From Chloroflexota bacterium (lineage in GTDB: Bacteria; Chloroflexota; Limnocylindria; Limnocylindrales; CSP1-4), in NCBI GenBank assembly GCA_021802825.1, contig JAJZRG010000015.1:1-64000 (forward strand): a stretch of 64,000 nucleotides of DNA, given 5' to 3'. Made by a program: the position numbers and the translations under genes. The stretch's first letter is position 1; the number at the start of each line of letters is the position of its first letter. This document shows positions 54,654 through 64,000 of the stretch, piece after piece. Under the pieces are notes generated by a model. The model was not told the DNA's origin, did not search any database, and saw only the letters and a program-made list of their open reading frames with translations.

Positions 54654-56702
54654 ATGACCGTCCTCCGCCGAACTCGCCTCCTGCTGTCCGCCCTGTGCGC
54701 GACCCTCCTCCTGGGCCTGACCGTTCCCGCGACCAGCGCCCACATGCCAAGGGCGACCCACTACCGGCTCGGCGGCGCCATCACCCTCGACACCAACCTG
54801 CTGTCGGTCAGCGGCGCCTCGGCGTGGGCGATCGACGCGTACCTGGCCTCGGCCACGCCCTTGCCCCGGCTCGGCGTCGCGTTCATCGCCGCTGAGCGGA
54901 AGTACGGGGTCAACGCCCGCTTCCTGCTGGCGGCCGCGCTCCACGAGTCGGGCCGGGGGACGAGCGACATCGCGCGCTTCAAGCACAACCTGTTCGGCTA
55001 CAACGCCTACGACCGCGACCCCTACCGGTACGCCAGCGCCTTCGCCACGTACGCCGCGAACATCAACGCCACGGCGAAGTTCATCCACGACTACTACCTC
55101 AAGCCCGGCGGCCGATGGTGGGGCGGCCAGCCGACGCTGCGGAGCATGCAGCAGTTCTGGTCCTCGTCCCGCCGCTGGGGCGAGAACGTGAGCAGCGTGG
55201 CCAACTCGATCCACCTCGATTCGTTCAGCGGTGCCGCCATCCGGGCCGGCGCGCCAGTCGTCGCGGGTCGGCTGCACACCGGCGACCGCGCTTCGCTCCA
55301 GGTCGCGTGGACGGGCCCCACACTCCCCGCGGGCGTCGAGTTCGTCGCGACGTGGACGCCGGTGGCGCTCGACGCCGACCTCATCGCGGCCGCGTCCGCC
55401 AGCCCGGACCCCACCAACGGCGACTCGCCCAGCCCCCCGGACGGCACGCCGGCCGCCACCGGCTCGCCGTCGCCGGCTGCGGCGGCTTCCTCCGCCGCGC
55501 CCGCAACCGCATCGGGCGCCGTCGGCGCCGGCGTGATCGTCGCCCCGGCCGCACCCGCCGACCGGCCGCCGGTGAGGGTGCACGCGGACCGCACGCGCTC
55601 GAGCGCCAACACGGTCACGCTGGCGCTCGCGGCCCCGCGCCTGCCCGGCCAGTATCAGCTCTCGCTCGAGCTCCGCGACACGGGCGCGACTCCCCTGCCC
55701 AAGGGCGAGCTCGTGCGGATCCCGGCCGTGAGCGTGCGCGTGTGGGGCGACCAGTCGATGAGCATCGACCTCGCGACGACCACCGACGGCACGGGCACCG
55801 TGGTGCGACTCACGAACACCGGCCGCCAGCCGATCGCCGCGCAGCCCGCGGTCGATCCGACGGGCCCGAGCGACCCCGAGAGCCGGGCCTTCACCACCGT
55901 GACCGTCACCGCGACGACCGGTGTCGCCGCGAACCCAGTGCCCGTGGTCGTCCTCGCGACGCCGCTGCGGACGGACCTGAAGCCGGGCGAGTCCGCCACA
56001 TTCCAGTTGCCGGACGTAGTGGCTGCGACCGGCCGCGCGGGCAACTGGCTCTCGCCGACGCTGACCGTGCCGGGCGACCCGAGCTGGCTGTTGGCCTACG
56101 CGCCGGCGGGGGCGTGGCTCGCGAACGGCCATCTCAGTGCCTCCGTGCCGTTGAGCATCCTCGGCCTGGCCCCGGGCAGCGAGTTCGTCGGGCCTGTCCC
56201 GCCGGTGTCCCCAACACCGTCCATCGGCCCGATGGGCAGCGCGATGCCGATGGCCCTCCCGGCGCCCCCGGCCACGCCGACGCGCTCGCCCGCGCCGACA
56301 GCCAAGCCGACTTCGGCGCCCGTGAAGCACGGCACCTGGTCCTACTCGGAGCACAGCAGCGCGATCGCCTACCGGGGCGCCTGGCGCGACGCCCGCTCCG
56401 CGGGCTACAGCGGCGGCAACGCCACCTGGTCAACGACCCCCGGCGCCACAGCCGCGTTCACGTTCACGGGCAACTCGGTGACCTGGATCGGCCCGATGGG
56501 TCCGACCCGCGGCCGGGCGCTCGTGCGGATCGATGGGCACGCGGAGGCGACGGTGAGCCTCTGGCGCTCGGCCTTCGTCCCGCAAGTCACCCTCTTCGGG
56601 CACGCCTTCCGGTCGGTCGGCCGCCACACGCTGACGATCGAGGTCCTCTCGAGCCCGGGACACCCGTACGTCGCCATCGACGGGTTCGTCGTCCGCTCCT
56701 GA
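54654..56702 (+). CDS. Secreted glucosaminidase-domain protein (GH73-like) with C-terminal ligand-binding domains
   Basis: A 682-residue exported protein. A signal peptide (about 1-29, ending near TSA-H) is followed by a Flg/GH73-type domain (about 65-195): the Glu in LLAAALHESGRGTSDIA is the catalytic candidate, with the KHNLFGYNAYDRDP and FATYAANI marks. Then come a beta-rich part, Ala/Pro/Ser linkers (about 245-300 and 525-560) and a C-terminal jelly-roll-like module (GTWSYSEHSSAIAYRGAWRDA...). It probably trims peptidoglycan outside the cell. It is a single-gene unit after a 172-nt gap. Confidence 0.85.
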   Translation: MTVLRRTRLLLSALCATLLLGLTVPATSAHMPRATHYRLGGAITLDTNLLSVSGASAWAIDAYLASATPLPRLGVAFIAAERKYGVNARFLLAAALHESGRGTSDIARFKHNLFGYNAYDRDPYRYASAFATYAANINATAKFIHDYYLKPGGRWWGGQPTLRSMQQFWSSSRRWGENVSSVANSIHLDSFSGAAIRAGAPVVAGRLHTGDRASLQVAWTGPTLPAGVEFVATWTPVALDADLIAAASASPDPTNGDSPSPPDGTPAATGSPSPAAAASSAAPATASGAVGAGVIVAPAAPADRPPVRVHADRTRSSANTVTLALAAPRLPGQYQLSLELRDTGATPLPKGELVRIPAVSVRVWGDQSMSIDLATTTDGTGTVVRLTNTGRQPIAAQPAVDPTGPSDPESRAFTTVTVTATTGVAANPVPVVVLATPLRTDLKPGESATFQLPDVVAATGRAGNWLSPTLTVPGDPSWLLAYAPAGAWLANGHLSASVPLSILGLAPGSEFVGPVPPVSPTPSIGPMGSAMPMALPAPPATPTRSPAPTAKPTSAPVKHGTWSYSEHSSAIAYRGAWRDARSAGYSGGNATWSTTPGATAAFTFTGNSVTWIGPMGPTRGRALVRIDGHAEATVSLWRSAFVPQVTLFGHAFRSVGRHTLTIEVLSSPGHPYVAIDGFVVRS

Positions 56703-56867
56703 CGCTCTGGGCCTGCGGGCCCCTTCGCCCTCCTTGTCGCGCGCATGCCGCGCGTCGTGATCGCGCGCGTCCTCTGCGTGCTGATCTCGGCCGCATTGGC
56801 CTCGACGCCGCTGCAGGCGCCGCGGCGGCTGGAGGTGTGACGTCGGCACTCGAGGTCTCGCTGGCGG

Positions 56868-57545
56868 TCAGGCGAGACCGAGATCGGCCAGCAGCTCGGG
56901 CGGCAGGTCCGTGTAGTCACGGACGGCGATGCGCGCCCCGGCGTCGAGCAGCGCGTCGGGCGTCTGGGAGGACGTGATCCCGAGCACCTCGCAGCCCGCG
57001 GCCCGCCCCGCGAGCACGCCGTTGCGCGCGTCCTCGACCACGAGGCAGCGTGTCGGGTCGAGCCCCAGCCGGCGGATCGCGACGAGGAACGTCTCGGGAT
57101 CGGGCTTCTTGCGGGTCACGTCCTCGGCGCTCACGACGACGTCGAAGTCCGCCTCCGCGAGCCCGAGCGCTGCGAGGTTGCCGCACAGCTTCGGCCGATC
57201 CGACCCAGTTGCCAGCGCGAGCGCGAGGCCGGCCGCCCGGAGGCGGGCGAGGAACGCGTGAACGCCGGCGATGGGCTGGAGGGCGCCCGGGATGAGCTCG
57301 AGGTAGACCTCGTATGTGAGGGGCTTGTCGATCGCGAGATCGGCGGCCACGCCGTGGGCTGCGGCCGCGCCGCTGATGAACCGGTCATCGCCGGCACCGA
57401 CGAAGGGCGCGAAGTCGGCCGTCTGGACCGAGATCCCGTAGCGCCGCCGAAGCGCCTCGGCGGCGGCGGCTGCGATGAACGGCTCGGAGTCGCACAGGGT
57501 GCCGTCAAGGTCGAAGACAACAGCGTCGAAGCGGTGGGCGGGCAT
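56868..57545 (-). CDS. HAD-superfamily phosphatase (beta-phosphoglucomutase-like)
   Basis: A 225-residue HAD subfamily IA enzyme. Motif I is VVFDLDGTLCDSEP (about 9-22), motif II ALATGSD, motif III Lys in KKPDPETF, and motif IV VVEDARNGV. A helical cap of the beta-phosphoglucomutase kind lies between I and II. It dephosphorylates or isomerises a small sugar phosphate. ATG 57545 is 6 nt after a TACGTT box, so the mRNA is probably leaderless. Confidence 0.88.
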   Translation of the reverse strand: MPAHRFDAVVFDLDGTLCDSEPFIAAAAAEALRRRYGISVQTADFAPFVGAGDDRFISGAAAAHGVAADLAIDKPLTYEVYLELIPGALQPIAGVHAFLARLRAAGLALALATGSDRPKLCGNLAALGLAEADFDVVVSAEDVTRKKPDPETFLVAIRRLGLDPTRCLVVEDARNGVLAGRAAGCEVLGITSSQTPDALLDAGARIAVRDYTDLPPELLADLGLA

Positions 57546-57551
57546 GGCCCG

Positions 57552-57557
57552 AACGTA
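57552..57557 (-). promoter_or_regulatory. -10 box of a leaderless HAD gene
   Basis: TACGTT on the minus strand, followed by six bases and the ATG at 57545. No good -35 at 17 nt. Confidence 0.4.
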
Positions 57558-57609
57558 TCACGCGGGCCTGACCCGGCCGGTGGGCCGCACGCGCGTGAAC
57601 CGGCCGCCC

Positions 57610-59415
<1,806 letters not shown>

Positions 59416-59781
59416 TCAACGACGCAGCCGGCTGCCGCCGCCACTTGCGGTTGCCGCGGCCATCCCAAGGAGCACGAGCACGCCGCCAGCGACCTGAAGG
59501 GGCGTCGGGCGCTCCCCGAGCAGGACGCCGGCGAGGACCGTCGCGGTGATCGGGTTGAGCAGCAGGAACGTCGCGGTCCGAGCCGCCGGGATCAGTCGGA
59601 GGACCGCGCCGACAAAGACGGCTGCGAGCCCGCAGCGCCATGCTGCCGCAGGCACCGGCCCCAACGCCAACAGCGCGAACGAGGTCGCGACATAGGCTGA
59701 GCCGAATCCCATCGCGGCCAGAGCGGCGAGCAGCTCGCCGCGATGGCGACGGGCGGCACCCTCACCCGTCTCGCCGCTCAT
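59416..59781 (-). pseudogene. Internally deleted EamA/DMT transporter
   Basis: A 121-residue frame with two regions of an EamA permease joined out of order. Residues about 16-55 look like helices 1-2 of the first EamA domain (AAMGFGSAYVATSFALLALG). Directly after comes the end of the second domain (FLLLNPITATVLAGVLLGERPTPLQVAGG). About 160-170 residues of a normal 290-residue DMT protein are missing, in frame. A good AGGAGG precedes ATG 59781, so the product may still be made as a four-helix protein. Confidence 0.6.
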
Positions 59782-59978
59782 CCCGTCCTCCTGGCGCGCC
59801 CTGCCCAGCTCGGGCGCCGGACGCGCCCTGCCGGCGACCAGTCTGCCAGCAGCGCGAGGCCCGCTGGAGCCGACCATCGCGCCTCACCCCGCCACCAACC
59901 CCCGCTCGGCCCATGACCCCTGTCGGGCACGACCCTGACCAATGAGCTATCCCGTCGGCGGCGTCCACGCCGCAGGCT

Positions 59979-59994
59979 GGTGCGAGATCGCACC
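59979..59994. promoter_or_regulatory. GGTGCGA-GA-TCGCACC palindrome before the EAL gene
   Basis: Perfect 7-bp arms with a 2-bp centre, ending 3 nt before the ATG of the phosphodiesterase gene. It could be an operator or an RNA stem blocking initiation. Confidence 0.45.
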
Positions 59995-59997
59995 GTC

Positions 59998-62601
59998 ATG
60001 TCCGACGGCTTGGTTCCGGTGAGAAGCAGAGGTCGTCCCGATGCGTCGCAGGCTCGCGCTCCTGCCGCCCCTTCGCCCTGCTTCGAACAGCGAGCGATTG
60101 GCTCGATGACCCGTACCCCGCGCGTCCCGCGTGACGCGTCCCGAGCCGGCCCACATCAGCGGCCGACCCTGCGCAGCCGCCGGTCGACACGGGCAGGTGC
60201 TCCCGCGAGCGCCCTGGGTCCGCTGGCGTCCCCGCAGGGATGGCTCCGTGAGGTCGAGGCCGTCGCCATGATCGGCTCCTACTCGATCGACCTCCTGGGG
60301 GGCGAGTGGATCGGCTCGGAGGGCCTCGACGCCCTGTTCGGGATCGACGGCGACTTCCCCAAGACGGTGGAGGGCTGGCTGACACTGGTCCATCCGGACG
60401 ACCGCGAGGTCATGGCGGCGTATTTCGCCGATGAGGTGATCCGCGGCGCCCACCCCTTCGACCGACGCTATCGGATCGTCCGGCCCAGCACCGGCGAGGA
60501 GTGCTGGGTCCACGGACGAGGCGCCCTCGACCTCGACGAGTCCGGAAGGCCCGTGCGCATGTTCGGCACCATCTCGGACATCAGCGAGCAGGTCTCTGCC
60601 GAGATCGCGCGCAACCGGCTCGACGAGGCCCTGCGCCGGAGCGAGCGCAACCTCGCGGAGGCCCAGCGGATCGCCCACGTCGGGAGCTGGGAGTGGGACC
60701 TCCTGACGGACAGCAGCCTGCGCTCCGACGAGCTGCACCGCATCTACGGCGTCGAGCCGGGAACGATCCCCTCCGCTCCCGAGGCGTTCCTCTCGTTCGT
60801 CCACCCCGACGACCGGGCGACCGTGCGGGCGGCTGAGCGGGAGGCCATCCGGACGTCCGGCCGGTTTGAGCTCGACTACCGCGCCGTCCGCCCCGACGGG
60901 AGCGTGCGGAACATCCACGACGAGGGCCAGGTCGTGTGCGACGAGTGGGGCGCGCCTGTTCGCGTGGTGGGCACGGTCCAGGACGTGACCGACCAGGTCC
61001 GCGCAGCCGGGGAGCGGGCGCGGCTCGCCGCCGCGGTCAAGCACACCACCGATGCCGTCGTGGTCTGCGACCTCGACGGCACCATCGAGTACGTCAACCC
61101 GGCGTTCGAGCGCATGTCGGGTTATGCCAGCGCCTGGGTCGTGGGGCGGAACCCGCGCGTCCTCAAGAGCGGCCGCCAGCCCTCGGCCTTCTACCGCTCG
61201 ATGTGGCGGCGACTCGCGCGCGGCGCCGGCTGGAGCGGTCGGTTCTTCAATCGCCGAGCCGACGGGACGCTGTACGAGGTCGAGGCCACCATCGCCCCCA
61301 TCCGGGGTGCCGACGGTTCGGTCAACGGGTACGTCGGCGTCGAGCGCGACATCACGGCCTTGCAGGCGGCACGGTCCAGTCTCGCCAACGAATTCCGGGA
61401 GCGTGCGCAAGTCGCGGCGGGGCTCGCCCGCCTCCAGCCTGCCGCGGGCCCCCAGGAGACGGCGGCCGCCATCTGCGACGAGCTGATCCGCGTCCCCGGC
61501 GTGGACGTCGCTGCGATCATCACGCTGCTCGCGCCGGGCCACGCGGTGCCCCTGGCCGCACGCGGGCCGGATGGGTTGACAATGTCGGCGGGCCACCCGC
61601 TCTCAGGCAAGCATGCCGAATACCTCTTCGAGCGGGCGCGCCAGGGCCCGTGGGCCGAGGCGTGGCAGCCGCACACGGTCGAGGGGGCGTACGGCAACGT
61701 CCTGGGCGACCTCGGGATCCTCGCCATGGCGCATGCGCCTATCCGCAATGGCGAGGGCCTCCTCGGGGTGGTCGTGGCCGGCACGCGCGACCCGCTCTAC
61801 GCCCAGCACATGATCGACCACCTGCCTGCGGTGGGTGAGTTCGCGGCCACCGCCTCGGCGCTGCTGGCGCAGCAGCTCGAGGGCAGCCGCCGGGTCTCGC
61901 AGCGTCGCGCTCGACTGGACGCGATCATCGCCTCGCAGGCCTTCCACCCCGTGTTCCAGCCGATCGTGGACCTGACGAGCCACGCAATCGTGGCCTACGA
62001 GGCGCTGACCCGGTTCGACGACGGGACGGTGCCGGACGCGCTGTTCGCCGAGGCGTGGGCGATGGACCGCGGAGCGGAGCTCGAGCTCGTCACCGTCGAG
62101 GCCGCCCTCGTCGCGGCAAACCAGCTCCCGCCCGGACGGTGGCTCGAGGTCAACATGTCGCCTCGCCTGCTCTCCGAGACCACCCGCCTGCGGGCCGCCC
62201 TCGCGCGCCTAGACGACCGGCAGGTGGTCATCGAGATCACCGAGCACGAGAGCGTGGCCGACTACCGGGCACTGGGCACGGCCATCGACGCATTGGGCGA
62301 CGGGGTCCTGACGGCCGTGGACGACGCGGGCGCGGGCATCGCGAACTTCGCGCACATCGTGGAGCTGCGACCGGACTTCGTGAAGCTCGACATCAGCCTG
62401 GTCCGCGGCATCGAGTCCGACATCGGCCGCCAGGCCCTCGTCATGGCCATGCGCCATTTCGCGCAGACGACGGGTTGCCAGCTCGTCGCGGAGGGCGTCG
62501 AGACCGAGGCAGAGGCGGCGGCGATCGAACGCCTCGGCGTGGAGTTCGCGCAGGGCTACTGGTACGGACGCCCCGAGCCAGCCGTCCCCGCCGCGCGCTA
62601 G
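59998..62601 (+). CDS. PAS-PAS-PAS-GAF-EAL cyclic-di-GMP phosphodiesterase
   Basis: An 867-residue soluble sensor protein. After a disordered basic start (about 1-80) there are three PAS units (about 85-200, 215-340 and 345-465), a GAF-like domain (about 480-615) and a C-terminal EAL domain (from about 630). EAL catalytic marks are present: YEALTRF, the Asn in VNMSPRL, ITEHE, DDAGAG (DDFGTG elsewhere), KLDIS, AEGVE and QGYWYG. No GGDEF is present, so it should only break down c-di-GMP. ATG 59998 is preferred; MIGSYS at 60268 is the last sensible start. Confidence 0.85.
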   Translation: MSDGLVPVRSRGRPDASQARAPAAPSPCFEQRAIGSMTRTPRVPRDASRAGPHQRPTLRSRRSTRAGAPASALGPLASPQGWLREVEAVAMIGSYSIDLLGGEWIGSEGLDALFGIDGDFPKTVEGWLTLVHPDDREVMAAYFADEVIRGAHPFDRRYRIVRPSTGEECWVHGRGALDLDESGRPVRMFGTISDISEQVSAEIARNRLDEALRRSERNLAEAQRIAHVGSWEWDLLTDSSLRSDELHRIYGVEPGTIPSAPEAFLSFVHPDDRATVRAAEREAIRTSGRFELDYRAVRPDGSVRNIHDEGQVVCDEWGAPVRVVGTVQDVTDQVRAAGERARLAAAVKHTTDAVVVCDLDGTIEYVNPAFERMSGYASAWVVGRNPRVLKSGRQPSAFYRSMWRRLARGAGWSGRFFNRRADGTLYEVEATIAPIRGADGSVNGYVGVERDITALQAARSSLANEFRERAQVAAGLARLQPAAGPQETAAAICDELIRVPGVDVAAIITLLAPGHAVPLAARGPDGLTMSAGHPLSGKHAEYLFERARQGPWAEAWQPHTVEGAYGNVLGDLGILAMAHAPIRNGEGLLGVVVAGTRDPLYAQHMIDHLPAVGEFAATASALLAQQLEGSRRVSQRRARLDAIIASQAFHPVFQPIVDLTSHAIVAYEALTRFDDGTVPDALFAEAWAMDRGAELELVTVEAALVAANQLPPGRWLEVNMSPRLLSETTRLRAALARLDDRQVVIEITEHESVADYRALGTAIDALGDGVLTAVDDAGAGIANFAHIVELRPDFVKLDISLVRGIESDIGRQALVMAMRHFAQTTGCQLVAEGVETEAEAAAIERLGVEFAQGYWYGRPEPAVPAAR

Positions 62602-62730
62602 CGGTCGCGACTCGGCGCGCGCCCCCCGGGCGAGATCGCTCCTGATGGAAAACCCTGTGGACGGGGGCGGCTCGCCAATCTGGCCGCCCGCACTCAGGTT
62701 GGGCCACGGGCCATGCAGCGGCTGACTATT

Positions 62731-62770
62731 GAGACCTGATCTCGACAAGCAGGCCTTACCCTGCTACCGT
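62731..62770 (+). promoter_or_regulatory. Promoter and possible operator of the fur-family gene
   Basis: TCGACA (62742-62747), 17 nt, TACCGT (62765-62770), then 7 nt to the GTG start: leaderless. A GAGA-CCTGA?-TCTC-like dyad (62731-62743) overlaps the -35 and could be an autoregulatory site. Confidence 0.5.
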
Positions 62771-62777
62771 TCGCCAG

Positions 62778-63218
62778 GTGACCAGCTCCAATCCCATCGT
62801 GGACGCCCTTGACGCCGCCGGCTATCGGCTGACTGGCCCTCGGCGTGCGGTCGCGGACCTCATCGCCGGCTACGACGGCCACTTCACGGCGGCGGAGCTC
62901 GAGGCCGCCGCGCGGGAGCATCGCGTGGGTGTCAGCCGAGCGACGCTCTTCCGGGCGCTCGAGCTGCTGACCGAACTGCACGTCGTGGAGCGGCTGGACC
63001 TGCCGGGCGGCGAGCACGCATACGTCCCGTGCGTGCGGGCGCACCACCACCACCTCGTCTGCTCCCGATGCGGGCGGGTGGCCGAGGTCGAGGACTGCGG
63101 GCTGGCCGAGATCGTGGCGGAGATCGCGCGGCGGAGCGGGTACCGAATCGAGAGCCATCGGCTGGAGCTGTTCGGGCTCTGCCGCCACTGCCAGGCGAAG
63201 GCCGCGCCCGGCGCCTGA
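62778..63218 (+). CDS. Fur-family metal regulator, probably Zur-like
   Basis: A 146-residue Fur protein. DNA-binding helix VGVSRATLFRALELLTEL (about 50-67), the metal loop AHHHHLVCSRCGRV and the second CxxC in GLCRHCQAK are complete (structural zinc by two CxxC pairs). The gene is directly followed by a zinc/manganese-type binding protein, so zinc uptake control (Zur) is the best guess. The HHHH run is typical of Zur/Fur sensing loops. It starts at GTG 62778 on a likely leaderless mRNA. Confidence 0.88.
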   Translation: MTSSNPIVDALDAAGYRLTGPRRAVADLIAGYDGHFTAAELEAAAREHRVGVSRATLFRALELLTELHVVERLDLPGGEHAYVPCVRAHHHHLVCSRCGRVAEVEDCGLAEIVAEIARRSGYRIESHRLELFGLCRHCQAKAAPGA

Positions 63219-63225
63219 CGCGATA

Positions 63226-63241
63226 CCGCCACACGTGGCGG
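63226..63241. promoter_or_regulatory. CCGCCAC-AC-GTGGCGG palindrome between fur and znuA
   Basis: Perfect 7-bp arms, 2-bp centre, ending at the Shine-Dalgarno of the next gene (GGGAGG). It may be a Zur operator or an RNA stem. Confidence 0.45.
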
Positions 63242-63253
63242 GGAGGATGATCC

Positions 63254-64000
63254 ATGGCACATAGCGAGACCAAGTCGCATCAGTCGCCCGGGGCGATCAG
63301 GCCCCGGCGATCGTCGCGTGCGAGTGTCCGACAGGCGATCCTCCTCGCCGCTGCCGCCCTCCTCGCCGCAGCGTGCACCGGCGGCTCCACGGGACCATCG
63401 GGCGCGGCTTCCGGCAAGTCGATCGTGGTGACCTACTCGATCCTGGGGGCGGTGGTGAAGGACCTCGTGGGCCCGGAGGCAACCGTCACCGTCCTGATGC
63501 CCAACGGCTCCGACCCGCACGACTGGGCGCCGTCGGCCAAGGACATCGAGACGATGACCAAGGCGGACCTGCTCGTCGAGAACGGCCTCAACCTCGAGGG
63601 CGGCATGGGCGACGCGTTCACCCAGGCCGAGAGGGCGGGCGTCAAGCGCTTCATCGCCTCGGACCACATCACGGTCCGGCACGTCGGCGCGGGCGAGGGC
63701 ATCGACGCCTCAGCCGACCAGCTGGCGGGCGCCCCCGACCCGCACCTCTGGATGGACCCGCTCACGATCCGGGACGTCGTCGCCGCGTTGGCAGCCGAGC
63801 TCACGACAGATCTGGGGATCGACGTCTCGGCCCGGGCCACTGACCTGGAGGCGCGCCTGACGGCCCTCAACGACCGCCTGAGGGCCATCCTCAACACGGT
63901 CCCGCCAGCCCAGCGGTCGCTGGTCACCGGGCACGAGTCGCTCGGCTACTTCGCCCAGCGCTACGGCTTCAAGCTGGTGGGCGCGATCATTCCCAGCCTG
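63254..64000 (+). CDS. znuA: Metal (Zn/Mn) ABC transporter substrate-binding lipoprotein (cut by window edge)
   Basis: The first 249 codons are visible and run open off the right edge. A signal peptide after a 24-residue basic lead ends in a lipobox (AAAC, Cys41). Metal ligands of the ZnuA/TroA fold are present: His in GSDPHDWAPS, His in APDPHLWMDP and His in VTGHESLGYFAQRYG. There is no His-rich loop of the E. coli ZnuA kind, so Mn is possible. GGGAGG lies about 7 nt before the ATG. It is 35 nt from the fur-family gene, presumably in the same regulon; znuBC should follow outside. Confidence 0.88.
   Translation, partial: MAHSETKSHQSPGAIRPRRSSRASVRQAILLAAAALLAAACTGGSTGPSGAASGKSIVVTYSILGAVVKDLVGPEATVTVLMPNGSDPHDWAPSAKDIETMTKADLLVENGLNLEGGMGDAFTQAERAGVKRFIASDHITVRHVGAGEGIDASADQLAGAPDPHLWMDPLTIRDVVAALAAELTTDLGIDVSARATDLEARLTALNDRLRAILNTVPPAQRSLVTGHESLGYFAQRYGFKLVGAIIPSL

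Noticed and set aside
54588..56354. 588-codon minus-strand frame
   Set aside because: Antisense of the secreted glucosaminidase gene, which has a signal peptide and a recognisable domain.

Overview
This is a high-GC bacterial chromosome segment of about 57 protein genes with short gaps and many start/stop overlaps (ATGA or GTGA). I see no rRNA or tRNA, no IS element or prophage, and no cas genes. Gene content suggests a monoderm Terrabacteria lineage. Markers are MurT/GatD (lipid II amidation), the actinobacterial-type GMP reductase GuaB1, the DUF2017-ClpS pair, two F420-type enzymes and type III glutamine synthetase. Chloroflexota of the Limnocylindria/Ellin6529 kind fits best; a deep actinobacterium is possible. 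That placement is inference. Many regulators and exporters have a TANNNT -10 box only 5-7 nt before the start codon, so leaderless mRNAs look common.

Layout. 1-3.1 kb (minus): start of an S41 peptidase, a glycosyltransferase coupled to a lipoprotein, and homocysteine methyltransferase. 3.2-5.3 kb (plus): ArsR regulator, OsmC, membrane rhodanese and a CPVC membrane protein, probably a sulfur/thiol stress operon. 5.5-13.3 kb (minus): ACC deaminase, murT-gatD, a hydroxy-acid oxidase coupled to a HisD-like dehydrogenase, a small unknown protein and an aldo/keto reductase. 13.7-17.9 kb (minus): molybdenum hydroxylase, TusE/DsrC-like protein and cysteine desulfurase. 18.1-22.2 kb (minus): sugar ABC importer with a DUF624 protein. 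22.9-25.5 kb: glutamine synthetase III and a cupin. 25.6-28.8 kb: a regulator divergent from a SufT-like/NnrS-like pair, then DUF2017-ClpS. 28.8-30.4 kb: arsenic locus. 30.6-34.5 kb: exporter divergent from a hydrolase operon that contains a peptidase-S51/CysRS-tail fusion. 34.5-36.6 kb: MarR divergent from a DrrAB-type exporter. 36.9-42.4 kb: 6-phosphogluconate dehydrogenase, transporters and F420 enzymes. 42.8-46.1 kb: NuoF-like flavoprotein with ferredoxin, then argG. 46.1-50.4 kb (minus): exporter and cysteine synthesis through cystathionine. 50.5-56.7 kb: PH-like protein, glmS, AlkZ-like protein, secreted glucosaminidase. 56.9-64 kb: HAD phosphatase, guaB1, a decayed EamA transporter, a PAS/EAL phosphodiesterase, and fur-znuA running off the end.

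The most unusual non-coding signal is a pair of intergenic arrays (5.36-5.50 and 44.42-44.56 kb). Each has four diverged 17-nt stem-loops of one family at an exact 40-bp period. A third gap (59.2-59.4 kb) has a different palindrome at 42/63/42/42-bp spacing, and two more gaps hold stem-loop repeats with matching changes in both arms. Among genes, the S51/CysRS-tail fusion, the HisD homologue with two replaced zinc ligands, the molybdenum hydroxylase-sulfur relay operon and the 60-residue CC-motif protein in the arsenic locus stand out.
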